Assembly (NCBI RefSeq): GCF_029245835.1
Contig: NZ_JAQWOO010000090.1
Coordinates: 1-64,000, forward strand
DNA: 64,000 nucleotides
From: Algibacter sp.
GTDB taxonomy: Bacteria; Bacteroidota; Bacteroidia; Flavobacteriales; Flavobacteriaceae
Direction: 5' to 3'
The notes beneath the pieces are model-generated. The model was not told the DNA's origin and did not search any database. It saw nothing but the letters and a program-made list of their open reading frames with translations. Shown here piece by piece: positions 26,320 to 35,426 of the stretch. The translations under genes and the position numbers were made by a program. Numbering within the stretch: the stretch's first letter is position 1; each line of letters opens with the position of its first letter.

Positions 26320-29121
26320 ATGAATAAATTAACCCTCATTCTTTTATTCGGAATTTTTTCAATTTCTACCTATTCTCAACAAACTATTGTTAAAGGAAGT
26401 GTTTTGGACGCCGTATCATTACAACCCATTTTAAATGTTAAAATAACTTTAGAAGGTACTACTATTACTACATTAACAGATGTTCAAGGGGAATTTATAT
26501 TTTCTTCCAAAGTACCTTTTGGAGAACAAATTTTAAAAATATCTAAATCAGGATATATTATCAAACGTTTTCCAATTATTGTGAATGAAGGCAAAACAGT
26601 AGATATTTCTGGTATGACTTTAGAGCGCGATTTATCTCAAAGTCAAGATTTATTTACCATTACTTTGTCTGATGACGAATTAGACAACGATGCTAGTGGT
26701 GCAGATAATATTACGGGTTTGTTATCATCCTCTTTAGATGTATTTCAAAGAACTGCGGCTTTTGAATTTAGTCAATCGTTTTTTAGGTTAAGAGGCTTAG
26801 ATTCCGAAAATGGTTCGGTACTTATTAATGGTATTTCTATGAATAAACTTTACAGTGGCAGACCACAATGGAGCAACTGGGGCGGCCTAAATGATGTGAT
26901 GCGAAACCAAGAACTAACCACGGGATTATCCCCATCAAGTTATAATTTTGGTGGTGTTTTAGGAACTACAAATATTAACGTAAGAGCATCTGAAGCAAGA
27001 GCAGGTGGGCGTATTACTTATTCCTCTTCAAACAGAAGTTATACGAATAGATTTTTGGCAACTTATGCTTCGGGGCTTTTAGGAAATAATTGGGCGTATA
27101 CTATTTCTTTAGGAAGGCGTTGGGGCAATGAAGGCTATCAAGATGCAACACTTTATGATGCTAATTCGTTCTTCCTTTCCGTTGAAAAAAAGTTGAATGA
27201 CAAACATAGTTTGAATTTTACTGGAATGTATGCGCCAAATCGTAGAGGAAAATCATCACCTAACACTCAAGAAGTTTTCGATTTAAAGGACATCAAATAC
27301 AATGAATATTGGGGATGGCTAGACGGAGAAAAACGTAATTCGCGAATTAAAAAAGTAGAAGAGCCTATTTTTATGTTGAATCACTATTGGGATCTCTCTT
27401 CTAAAACAGCTTTAAATACCAATGTAGCCTACCAGTTTGGGAAACTTGGAAACAGCCGATTAGATAATAATGGAACCGATTTAGTAAATGGTTTTCCAGA
27501 AGGCGGAGGTTCAAACCCAAGTCCAGCATATTATCAAAAACTACCGAGTTATTTTGAACGTAATTTCCCAGAAGATTTAGGATTTGCTTACCGCGCATTA
27601 AAGGAATTTGAAGATAGTGGGCAAATCGACTGGAATACTTTATATCAGGCTAATATATCTAATACACAAACTGGTGGAAATGCTATTTATGCCTTATATG
27701 AAGACCGAGTTGATGATACACAATTCACAATCAATTCTATTTTAAATACAGAGATAAATGACAATGTAGTACTGAATACTGCCGTAAATTATCAGAGATT
27801 AAAATCTGAAAATTATGCCCAAGTTTTAGATTTGTTAGGTGCTAAAACGTATTTAGATATTGATCAATTTGCTACAGCTATTGATGAAGCCCAAAACGAT
27901 TTGCAAAACCCAAATAGGTTAGTGCGTGAGGGCGATACATTTAAATACAATTACAATGTGTTCGCAGAGGTTTTAAATGCTTATGTTCAAACAGAATTCA
28001 CTTTTAATAAGTTAGATTTTTACATGTCTTTGAGTGTTTCTAACACGCAATATCAAAGAGAGGGCATGTATCAAAATGGCGCTTTCCCAGATAATTCTTT
28101 AGGCAAAGGAAAAAAATTATCCTTCACAGGTTTTGGGGCAAAAAGCGGGGTTACTTATAAATTATCAGGTAAACATTTATTTACTTTTAATGGCGGCTAT
28201 ATCTCTAGGGCACCTGCTTTAAGAAATACCTATTCAAATTCTAGAGAAAATCACAATATAGTCCCGAATATTACTAATGAAAAAATACTAACTACAGATG
28301 CGAGTTATATTTTTCGCTCACCAATTATTAAAGCTAAAATTACAGGATATTATACTAAAATTGAAGATGCCAATGAAATCTCTTTCTTTTTTGCTGATGG
28401 TATTGGGGGCGATAATGTGGCTTTCGTTCAAGAGATTTTGCAAGGTGTAGATAAGCAACATTTAGGAGCGGAATTAGGAATTGAAGCCCAAGTAACACCA
28501 ACCATAAAATTGAAAGGTGTGGCCTCTATAGGGCAATTTACCTATGCCAATAATCCTAATTTATATTTAACTACTGAAGCTGATGAAGAATCTGTCGCTG
28601 CAGGTTTTGTAAACGGGTTTAAAGAATTTGGGCAATCAAAGCTAAAAGATTATAAAATAGCAGCAGGACCACATCGTGCATATTCAGTTGGTTTTGAATA
28701 TAGAGATCCTGATTTTTGGTGGTTTGGTGCCACAGCAAATTTTCTTACTAATACATATATTGATATAAGCCCACTAACACGCTCAATAAATTTCACCACC
28801 GATTTTGATGGAAATGTATTTAATGATTATGATGAAGATTTGGCAAGAAAATTATTAAAGCAAGAACGCTTTGATGATTATATGGTTGTAAATCTAGTTG
28901 GTGGAAAATCTTGGAAAATTGGAGGCAAATACGTGAGTGTTTTTGCTAGTGTAAATAACCTTTTAGATGAAGTATTTAAAACAGGAGGTTTTGAGCAAGG
29001 TAGAAATGCTAATTACAGAGAATTAAGAGACGATAAGTCTTTGAATACTCAGGTTTTTGGATCAAAATATTGGTATGGTCGTGGTGCGACTTACTTTTTA
29101 AATTTGAATTATAGTTTTTAA
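26320..29121 (+). CDS. TonB-dependent receptor with carboxypeptidase-like domain
   Basis: A 933-aa outer-membrane receptor. Signal peptide MNKLTLILLFGIFSISTYS, then a carboxypeptidase-regulatory-like domain (about 22-105), a plug (about 120-230, with SSSLDVFQRTAAFEFSQSFFRLRGLDS and VLINGISMNKLYSG) and a beta barrel ending in a terminal aromatic strand YFLNLNYSF. A conserved motif such as FSDIF/N is not obvious. It is followed 104 bases later by a DUF5689 surface lipoprotein and flanked by two EEP-fold enzymes, so a role in taking up something released by those enzymes is likely. The ligand cannot be read from the sequence. Confidence 0.9.
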   Translation: MNKLTLILLFGIFSISTYSQQTIVKGSVLDAVSLQPILNVKITLEGTTITTLTDVQGEFIFSSKVPFGEQILKISKSGYIIKRFPIIVNEGKTVDISGMTLERDLSQSQDLFTITLSDDELDNDASGADNITGLLSSSLDVFQRTAAFEFSQSFFRLRGLDSENGSVLINGISMNKLYSGRPQWSNWGGLNDVMRNQELTTGLSPSSYNFGGVLGTTNINVRASEARAGGRITYSSSNRSYTNRFLATYASGLLGNNWAYTISLGRRWGNEGYQDATLYDANSFFLSVEKKLNDKHSLNFTGMYAPNRRGKSSPNTQEVFDLKDIKYNEYWGWLDGEKRNSRIKKVEEPIFMLNHYWDLSSKTALNTNVAYQFGKLGNSRLDNNGTDLVNGFPEGGGSNPSPAYYQKLPSYFERNFPEDLGFAYRALKEFEDSGQIDWNTLYQANISNTQTGGNAIYALYEDRVDDTQFTINSILNTEINDNVVLNTAVNYQRLKSENYAQVLDLLGAKTYLDIDQFATAIDEAQNDLQNPNRLVREGDTFKYNYNVFAEVLNAYVQTEFTFNKLDFYMSLSVSNTQYQREGMYQNGAFPDNSLGKGKKLSFTGFGAKSGVTYKLSGKHLFTFNGGYISRAPALRNTYSNSRENHNIVPNITNEKILTTDASYIFRSPIIKAKITGYYTKIEDANEISFFFADGIGGDNVAFVQEILQGVDKQHLGAELGIEAQVTPTIKLKGVASIGQFTYANNPNLYLTTEADEESVAAGFVNGFKEFGQSKLKDYKIAAGPHRAYSVGFEYRDPDFWWFGATANFLTNTYIDISPLTRSINFTTDFDGNVFNDYDEDLARKLLKQERFDDYMVVNLVGGKSWKIGGKYVSVFASVNNLLDEVFKTGGFEQGRNANYRELRDDKSLNTQVFGSKYWYGRGATYFLNLNYSF

Positions 29122-29225
29122 GTCTGTGTTTATTTCCTTGAGGGATGTTTTTAAACTTACTGAAGTTATATAATTAAATAGAAATAGTGTCCTGTCCTTA
29201 AGTTTCAGGATTTAAAAATAATAGA

Positions 29226-30662
29226 ATGATGAAGAAAATAAATAATATTTTATTCGGAATGATAGTTTTGTTTTCAATGTCTTGTGTGCAAGATGATGAT
29301 TATAGTACACCTGATATTTCAGTTGAGGATTTAGATATTCCAGCAGCACAATTAACAACTTTCAAAGCTATAAAATCACTTTATGAACAAGCTGTAAATG
29401 GAGGGAATACAACAGCGGTTATAGATGATGCAACCGATTTATATATAACAGGCTATGTAGTGTCTTCAGACAAGGGAGGGAACTTTTTTGAGGAATTAAT
29501 TATTCAAAATAAAACAGATGATAGTAGTCCAGATAACGACCCAAGACTAGGGTTTAAAGTTGATATTAATGTGAGTAGTTTATCTGACACCTATCAATTC
29601 GGCCAAAAAGTATACATAAAACTAAATGGATTAACCGTGGGAGAAACTAGTGGTGTAATCACCATTGGTAAAGGTGCAGGTGTTACTTTAGAACAAATTC
29701 AAGCCGCTGAATATAAAGACATTGTTTTGCGCGGTAATGAAATAGCAGAGATAAAACCTAAGATTTCTGGTTTAGCAGATTTAACTGAAAACGATGAAAA
29801 TACGTTGATTCAGTTGAACAATATGCAGTTAAATAGATTTGAACTAGGAGCAACTTTTGCAAGTGAATCTTTTGATGAATTTGATGGTTTACGTTTGTTA
29901 GAAAGTTGCGATTCTGGTATCCAAATGATTATGCAAACCAGTACGTTTTCGGATTTTAAAACCTTGATTGTACCGCAAGGAAAGGGTAATGTAACGGGTG
30001 TTTTTAGTCGCGATTTTAGAGATAATTTTAATGTGCTCGTTATCAATACGTCTACCGCTATTAATTTTGATAGTACTGAACGCTGCGATCCATTAGAGTT
30101 TTCGTGCGGTCTTGCTTCTACCATAGGTTCAGAAAATTTACTATATGAAGATTTTGAACCACAAAAAAATAATAAACCTATAGAAATTGAGGGATGGACA
30201 AATTATATGGAAGCTGGTACTCAAGCATGGGAAGGCTTTTCTTCAACGTCATCAAATGCGTCTTTAGGACGTTCTGCTAGATTTCAATCTGCAAGCTCTG
30301 GTGATGCCAGTAACATAGGTTGGTTAATTACACCTGAAATAGATTTGGATGCTCAAGATGGAGAATCTTTACGCTTTAAAACCTCTAGTAGTTTAGCAGA
30401 TAGTAGTTATATGGAAGTTTTTTATTCTCCAGATTGGGATGGTACTCAAGCTAGTGTAACTTCGGCAACTTGGATGATATTAACGGATGCTTATGTTGTA
30501 AAAGATTCTGATTCTTTTGCACCTTGGTTTAGTTCTGGAAATGTAGATTTATCGTGTCTTTCAGGAACCATTCATATTGCATTTAAATATACAGGAAGCG
30601 GTCAGAGCACTTTTGATGGGGTTTATGAATTGGATGAGATTACTGTGGATTATACGGAATAG
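29226..30662 (+). CDS. DUF5689 / choice-of-anchor J surface lipoprotein
   Basis: A 478-aa lipoprotein: lipobox MSC with C20, followed by VQDDDY, which is close to the lipoprotein export signal that sends lipoproteins to the cell surface in Capnocytophaga and Flavobacterium. Residues about 35-285 form a DUF5689 region with OB-fold-like strands (LYITGYVVSSDKGGNFFEELIIQNK, FGQKVYIKLNGLTVG, GKGNVTGVFSRDF). Residues about 305-475 form a choice-of-anchor J / MAM-like jelly roll (LLYEDFEPQ...GWTNYMEAG...WLITPEIDLD...YELDEITVDY). No catalytic signature is visible, so a binding role is most likely. It follows a TonB receptor in the same orientation, like a substrate-capturing partner lipoprotein. Confidence 0.85.
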   Translation: MMKKINNILFGMIVLFSMSCVQDDDYSTPDISVEDLDIPAAQLTTFKAIKSLYEQAVNGGNTTAVIDDATDLYITGYVVSSDKGGNFFEELIIQNKTDDSSPDNDPRLGFKVDINVSSLSDTYQFGQKVYIKLNGLTVGETSGVITIGKGAGVTLEQIQAAEYKDIVLRGNEIAEIKPKISGLADLTENDENTLIQLNNMQLNRFELGATFASESFDEFDGLRLLESCDSGIQMIMQTSTFSDFKTLIVPQGKGNVTGVFSRDFRDNFNVLVINTSTAINFDSTERCDPLEFSCGLASTIGSENLLYEDFEPQKNNKPIEIEGWTNYMEAGTQAWEGFSSTSSNASLGRSARFQSASSGDASNIGWLITPEIDLDAQDGESLRFKTSSSLADSSYMEVFYSPDWDGTQASVTSATWMILTDAYVVKDSDSFAPWFSSGNVDLSCLSGTIHIAFKYTGSGQSTFDGVYELDEITVDYTE

Positions 30663-30676
30663 TAAAACATTAGTTC

Positions 30677-30684
30677 TACCTTTG
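30677..30684 (+). promoter_or_regulatory. Promoter -7 box (TACCTTTG)
   Basis: An exact TAnnTTTG match 16 bases before the small membrane protein gene at 30701. Confidence 0.5.
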
Positions 30685-30700
30685 CAAAATAAATTACCAA

Positions 30701-31078
30701 ATGACCTCATTCGACTCTCTTTTCTTTCGCTTTTTTCAACATTATAAAACTAAAAAGAGTATAAAAGCTAATAGTATTGCAACGTTTTATATAACGTTTT
30801 TGCAATGCAGTTTGTTATTACTTCTAGGTGTGTTTTTTGCAAGGTTTTTTAGGCAAATGCATGTAGATACCATGTCTGCAAGTAAAGCATGGACATTGTT
30901 TATATTAGTTACTATTTTTATTTATTTCAAAAACTGGATGCAATATGGTGGTAGAAAACGAAAAGTGCTAAACGCAAAAATGCTTAAAAATAAAAAACTA
31001 ACTTATAATATTTGGTTGCTTTGGCTATTACCAATTGTTATTTTAGGTTTAACCTATATTCTTTTTCAGGCTACTTAA
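30701..31078 (+). CDS. Small three-helix membrane protein of unknown function
   Basis: A 125-aa protein with predicted membrane helices near residues 27-48, 63-78 and 102-121, a basic N-terminal stretch (HYKTKKSIKAN) and a basic loop (GGRKRKVLNAKMLKNKK) between the second and third helices. I do not recognise a named family. It has its own promoter box and converges exactly on the second EEP gene (stop codons adjacent). Its position between the DUF5689 lipoprotein and the EEP gene may be incidental. Confidence 0.65.
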   Translation: MTSFDSLFFRFFQHYKTKKSIKANSIATFYITFLQCSLLLLLGVFFARFFRQMHVDTMSASKAWTLFILVTIFIYFKNWMQYGGRKRKVLNAKMLKNKKLTYNIWLLWLLPIVILGLTYILFQAT

Positions 31079-32047
31079 CTACTTTTTAAAAATAGCGTAC
31101 ACTGGAAAGTGGTCACTGTACCCGCCTTTGTACTTTGGGCCAACAAAAGTTCTAAAAGGTTTGCCTTTATACTTTCCTTTAAGCAGTTTTAAAAATTCAT
31201 CATCAAATATATTAGCTTTATCAAAACTTAATGTATCAGGCGTAGCCTCAAAAAAGTTAGTAGAAAATAGTATTTGGTCAAATAAATTCCATTGGAAATT
31301 ATAAGTGGTCGTTCCTCTAGAATACGTATGTAAAACTTCCATAGGATTAAATAAATCTAGACTATTAACCATTTGTTTTATGCTCTTACTTGAGGGGTCA
31401 TCATTAAAATCGCCAATGACAACTATTTTAGGAGTGTGATATTCACTATTTAAACTATTCATTATTTCTATCACCTTATCGGCGGCAGCCAAACGCTTAT
31501 GTTCTGTTTCTTGTGCGCCTTCACGTCTAGACGACCAATGGTTTGCAATAACATGTATTTCTTCACCATCAAGTAATCCAGAAACTAGTAAAATATCTCT
31601 GGTATAATCCGTTTCTCCATCATCTCTTGTAAGATGTACAATAAACGATTCAGAGTGTGTTACCTCAAAGACATCAATGTCATAAAGTAATGCAACGTCA
31701 ATACCGCGTTCATCTAAAGAATCGAAGTGAACATACCCATAATTAATAGCTTCTAAATGTTTTGAAGCTATTAAATTGTCAATAGCTTTAGCGTTTTCAA
31801 CTTCAGCTAAACCAACAATAGCAGGATGTTTGCCTGTTTCCTTTTTACCAATATTTGAAATAGCAAAACCTAATTTTCTTAGTTTACGTTTGTAACGTTT
31901 TGGTGTCCATTTTTTCTCAGATCTAGGCAGAAAATCATTATCATGCGTATTTGGGTCGTCTTCAATATCAAATAAATTTTCAAGATTATAAAAAGCAATA
32001 GTTTGCAAATCACTACGAACGGGAATATTATCTAAATCGTCTGCCAT
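31079..32047 (-). CDS. Endonuclease/exonuclease/phosphatase-fold enzyme without signal peptide
   Basis: A 322-aa EEP-fold paralogue of the 25144-26196 product. Motifs in order: FYNLENLFDI, GLAEVENAKA, DSLDERGIDVALLY, ANHWSSRREGAQETEHKR, IGDFNDDP and YSDHFPVYAIF. Unlike the paralogue it has no signal peptide: the start MADDLDNIPVRSDLQ is hydrophilic, and a TGA lies two codons upstream in frame, so no longer form is possible. It is therefore predicted to be cytosolic. A perfect TATTTTTG box lies just 4 bases before the ATG. Confidence 0.88.
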   Translation of the reverse strand: MADDLDNIPVRSDLQTIAFYNLENLFDIEDDPNTHDNDFLPRSEKKWTPKRYKRKLRKLGFAISNIGKKETGKHPAIVGLAEVENAKAIDNLIASKHLEAINYGYVHFDSLDERGIDVALLYDIDVFEVTHSESFIVHLTRDDGETDYTRDILLVSGLLDGEEIHVIANHWSSRREGAQETEHKRLAAADKVIEIMNSLNSEYHTPKIVVIGDFNDDPSSKSIKQMVNSLDLFNPMEVLHTYSRGTTTYNFQWNLFDQILFSTNFFEATPDTLSFDKANIFDDEFLKLLKGKYKGKPFRTFVGPKYKGGYSDHFPVYAIFKK

Positions 32048-32051
32048 AAAT

Positions 32052-32059
32052 CAAAAATA
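32052..32059 (-). promoter_or_regulatory. Promoter -7 box (TATTTTTG), 4 bases from the start codon
   Basis: An exact TAnnTTTG match for the EEP gene on the minus strand. The 4-base gap to the ATG implies a leaderless or nearly leaderless transcript, as for hflX on the other strand. Confidence 0.55.
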
Positions 32060-32196
32060 GGCTTAAAAATGTTAAATATATAATTTCTAAAATTCAATAT
32101 TTAATATTAACCCTATAGTGAGAATGACAATTTGAATAAAAACTTTGATATTTTATACAGAGAAGTTCTTTTTTCAATAAAACGCTAGCAATTATG

Positions 32197-32204
32197 TAAC
32201 TTTG
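32197..32204 (+). promoter_or_regulatory. Promoter -7 box (TAACTTTG), 4 bases from hflX
   Basis: An exact TAnnTTTG match; the hflX ATG begins 4 bases later. Together with the box at 32052-32059 it makes a divergent promoter pair. Confidence 0.55.
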
Positions 32205-32208
32205 CAAT

Positions 32209-33432
32209 ATGATAGAAAAGAAAGATGTAAGCCTAGAGAGAGCAGTTTTAATAGGTGTTATTACTAAAGATCAAAACGAAGAAAAATCTAAAGAATATCT
32301 AGATGAATTAGAGTTTTTAACTTTTACAGCTGGTGGTTATGCAGTGAAACGTTTTACTCAAAAAATGGACATGCCAAACCCGAAAACCTTTATTGGAACA
32401 GGTAAGATGGAAGATGTACGCAAATATATTGAAGAGCAGGATATTAGTACAGCCATTTTTGATGATGAGTTATCTGCAGCTCAAGAACGTAACATAAGTA
32501 AAATTCTTGATGTTAAAGTATTAGATAGAACAAACCTAATTTTAGATATTTTTGCACAACGTGCCCAAACCAGTTATGCTAGGACGCAAGTAGAATTAGC
32601 GCAATGTGAATATTTACTACCTCGATTAAGAGGCATGTGGACGCACCTTGAGCGTCAAAAAGGGGGTATTGGCATGCGTGGTCCAGGAGAAACCGAAATT
32701 GAAACAGACAGACGTATTGTACGCGATAAGATTTCATTATTAAAAACCCGCATAAAAACCATTGATAAGCAAATGGCTGTACAGCGTGGTAACAGAGGTA
32801 AAATGGTGCGTGTGGCGCTAGTTGGTTATACCAATGTTGGTAAATCTACGCTCATGAATGTGATTAGTAAAAGTGAAGTTTTTGCAGAAAATAAATTATT
32901 TGCAACACTAGATACTACCGTTAGAAAAGTAGTGATCCAAAATCTACCGTTTTTATTAAGTGATACAGTTGGGTTTATAAGGAAGCTTCCAACACAATTG
33001 GTTGATAGTTTTAAAAGTACACTTGATGAGGTTAGAGAAGCCGATTTATTGCTGCATGTGGTTGATATTTCGCATCCTAATTTTGAAGAACATATTGCCT
33101 CTGTAGAGAAAATTTTGGGGGAAATAAAAAGTGGGGATAAGCCAACCATTATGGTGTTTAATAAAATTGATGCTTTTGAATCTGAACCTTTAGATGAAGA
33201 TGATTTAGAAACAGAACGTACGGAGAAACACTATTCATTAGAAGAATGGAAAAGTACTTGGATGAGTAAAGTAGGCAATAATGCCTTATTCATTTCTGCA
33301 TTAAACAAACAAAATTTAGAAGATTTTAAAAAGCGCGTTTATGATGAGGTTCGTGAAATACACGTGACACGTTTTCCATACAATCATTTCTTGTACCAAG
33401 ATTATAATGAAGAGGGTTTAGTTGAAGAATAG
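32209..33432 (+). CDS. hflX: GTPase HflX
   Basis: Cytosolic GTPase that binds the 50S subunit and splits stalled ribosomes in stress. The 407-aa protein has the N-terminal HflX domain (about 10-200) with RAQTSYARTQVELAQCEYLLPRL and the family hallmark GGIGMRGPGETEIETDRR, then a G domain with G1 GYTNVGKST, the DTVGFIRKLP G3 region and NKID G4 motif. The C-terminal part is short, as in many Bacteroidota. It appears to be a single-gene unit driven by a box immediately before the start. Confidence 0.96.
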   Translation: MIEKKDVSLERAVLIGVITKDQNEEKSKEYLDELEFLTFTAGGYAVKRFTQKMDMPNPKTFIGTGKMEDVRKYIEEQDISTAIFDDELSAAQERNISKILDVKVLDRTNLILDIFAQRAQTSYARTQVELAQCEYLLPRLRGMWTHLERQKGGIGMRGPGETEIETDRRIVRDKISLLKTRIKTIDKQMAVQRGNRGKMVRVALVGYTNVGKSTLMNVISKSEVFAENKLFATLDTTVRKVVIQNLPFLLSDTVGFIRKLPTQLVDSFKSTLDEVREADLLLHVVDISHPNFEEHIASVEKILGEIKSGDKPTIMVFNKIDAFESEPLDEDDLETERTEKHYSLEEWKSTWMSKVGNNALFISALNKQNLEDFKKRVYDEVREIHVTRFPYNHFLYQDYNEEGLVEE

Positions 33433-33452
33433 TATTTGGGCAACTGCCAGCT

Positions 33453-33514
33453 AGGGGGTTACCCCGAAAAGTGATCGGGCTTTACGCCAAAAGCTACCAC
33501 TGCAATCCCTAATG
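33453..33514 (-). repeat. Dispersed intergenic repeat, family A, copy 3
   Basis: Read on the minus strand: CATTAGGGATTGCAGTGG, then AAAGCCCGATC, ending CGGGGTAACCCCC. It lies 20 bases after hflX. The centre is shorter than in the copies at 7736-7822 and 16316-16406. Confidence 0.65.
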
Positions 33515-33610
33515 TAGATAGCTACGATATTTTTTATATAAAATGTTGTTTTATTTTTGAAACGTTTCGTTTAACGGTTTATGAAATGAGTAATTATTTG
33601 GGGTAGTACT

Positions 33611-33618
33611 TAACTTTG
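33611..33618 (+). promoter_or_regulatory. Orphan promoter-like box (TAACTTTG)
   Basis: An exact TAnnTTTG match on the plus strand with no plus-strand gene downstream: the next gene lies on the minus strand and its stop is at 33704. It could drive a small RNA or be a chance match. Confidence 0.25.
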
Positions 33619-33703
33619 CAAGTACACACCAAACTTAAAAATAGTGAGGATTTTAAGTGGTAGGTGAGAACAAGGAATAGCTTATAACGCTTATCGTCTC
33701 TCG

Positions 33704-35170
33704 TTATTTTTCTCCTATATGTTGTTTGTAAAATTCCCAGACTTCTTTGGCTACATGTCTTCCTAATTCTAATCCAGCGACATTATCTGACTGAATATGG
33801 TATCCGCCTAAAACTCTAGAAATACCTGCCATTTCTGCTGTTTCTGTAAAAGTTGGGAATTCCAATGTTATCGTATCCCCCAAATTATCGGGTTCGGTCA
33901 TGGCTCCGGCAACTAATTTAGATGTAGACCCAAATTCATCATTTCCCGTCCATATTTTTAATGCTTCTGCACACCCTCCGCTAATTGTACTATGTCCTGA
34001 AACATAACTTGGAAACGGTGGACACAAAAATGTTTCTGGCGAATAAGGGCGCCATTGTTTTCCATCCATTTCTACCATTCCTTTTCCTTCTCCTCCCCAA
34101 GCTTTAATTTTTTGGTTATCATAATACTCGTGAACTAAAGCGTATGGTCTTGCATAATCATAAAACATTTTAGAATCCCATGATGCGATAAAGGCATCCA
34201 TTGCTACGGCTTGATTGTAGAAGTACATTTTTACATCTTGGTCAAGTGTATGATTATCTCTTCTCGAAACATCTTGAGCAAATTTTAGCCAATGCCCTGC
34301 TTGTTGTACCGATTGAGGGCCGTCTCGCATAAACTCAACCAATGCTTTCTGATAGTCAGTCAGATTAGCTTGCATTTCTATGACTTCTTGAACTTCTTTT
34401 TCTAATTGTTTAGAACCTATCATTGGAGGTGGACCTGGTCTAAATTGGTCTCCTGATTTAAGTGCAATCGGTTTTACCTTGTCCCAATAAGGGGTCAAAC
34501 AGCCGGGAGCAAATTTCCCTCCTTTTCCATCCGAAAAGTATTTTGGTTGCCAACGGTTTGGATCAACATTCTTGTCCGCAGAATTTACAGGTTCATATCC
34601 TATATAATTGAAATAAGGTTCTCCATTTGACTCTTTTTCCTCTCCATATTGATTTGCTCCATCACCTTTTCGTGCCTTAATTACTGCTTTAGCTGCTAAA
34701 TTCCCTATACCTTCAGGTGTATTTGGGTCTAAACTTTCGTTTTTAGGGTCTAAACCCAATTCCCTCATAAAATCTTCAAATAGTTTTTTGTCTGAATAAT
34801 AATATTCATTCATTGCTCGAAATGCTGCATAACTAATAGCTATCTCTTTATTTTTCAATGAACGTTCTTTTTCTGATCTTCTAGCTACATCATTAAGATA
34901 TACGGGGATTGCTTTTTCGTCATATCGTGACCAAGCATCAAAAACTGAAACAAAAATTAAGCCCAAATATCGAGAGGTTATTGTTGGTCTTGGCTTAAAC
35001 TTTTCTGTGTCGTTAGCTGTTGCAGTCAAAGCCATTTGTCCCCATTTATAAGCAACGTTTTCAACGCCTTTCGGTTCAGTTATTTTAGTCGAACTTTGTT
35101 GTTTGTTTTCATTATCCTTACACCCAAATAAAATTAAGGTAAAGATTGATAATAGTAGTACTCTTTTCAT
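33704..35170 (-). CDS. Vanadium-dependent haloperoxidase-like lipoprotein (PAP2 superfamily)
   Basis: A 488-aa lipoprotein: MKRVLLLSIFTLILFGC with C17, followed by KDNENK. The C-terminal half carries the vanadate/phosphate pocket shared by vanadium haloperoxidases and PAP2 phosphatases: K in DSKMFYDYARPY, the PSYVSGHST loop with H393 (acid-base histidine), and R452 plus H458 in SRVLGGYHIQSD, where H458 is the vanadate or phosphate-attached residue. Sequence alone does not separate haloperoxidase from phosphatase activity; the overall length and the flavobacterial marine context favour the former family. The protein probably faces the periplasm or cell surface. A family A repeat lies downstream. 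Confidence 0.85.
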   Translation of the reverse strand: MKRVLLLSIFTLILFGCKDNENKQQSSTKITEPKGVENVAYKWGQMALTATANDTEKFKPRPTITSRYLGLIFVSVFDAWSRYDEKAIPVYLNDVARRSEKERSLKNKEIAISYAAFRAMNEYYYSDKKLFEDFMRELGLDPKNESLDPNTPEGIGNLAAKAVIKARKGDGANQYGEEKESNGEPYFNYIGYEPVNSADKNVDPNRWQPKYFSDGKGGKFAPGCLTPYWDKVKPIALKSGDQFRPGPPPMIGSKQLEKEVQEVIEMQANLTDYQKALVEFMRDGPQSVQQAGHWLKFAQDVSRRDNHTLDQDVKMYFYNQAVAMDAFIASWDSKMFYDYARPYALVHEYYDNQKIKAWGGEGKGMVEMDGKQWRPYSPETFLCPPFPSYVSGHSTISGGCAEALKIWTGNDEFGSTSKLVAGAMTEPDNLGDTITLEFPTFTETAEMAGISRVLGGYHIQSDNVAGLELGRHVAKEVWEFYKQHIGEK

Positions 35171-35359
35171 TATTATGGTTTCGTTTTAGTTTCGAAATTT
35201 AAAAAATTAGCAAAAAATATTTTTTTTACTGCTTAATATTTGTGTCTATAATAAGATACAATTCTAAGACAAAGTTCTGTTTCAATGGACTTTATGGATT
35301 GTTAAGCTAAGTTATTATTTTTTTTGATAAAGTCAAGCAGTCTATGAAATTCTTAAACC

Positions 35360-35397
35360 AAAAAATGCGCTTTCCTTTAAAAGGAAGCGCATTTTTT
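35360..35397 (-). terminator. Intrinsic terminator (bidirectional) after DUF3078 gene
   Basis: AAAAAATGCGC and GCGCATTTTTT with the inner TTCCTT/AAGGAA form a long stem. It lies 30 bases after the stop of the minus-strand DUF3078 gene, and has T runs in both directions. Confidence 0.85.
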
Positions 35398-35426
35398 ATC
35401 AATACTTTTGATATTTCTAAAGTGTA

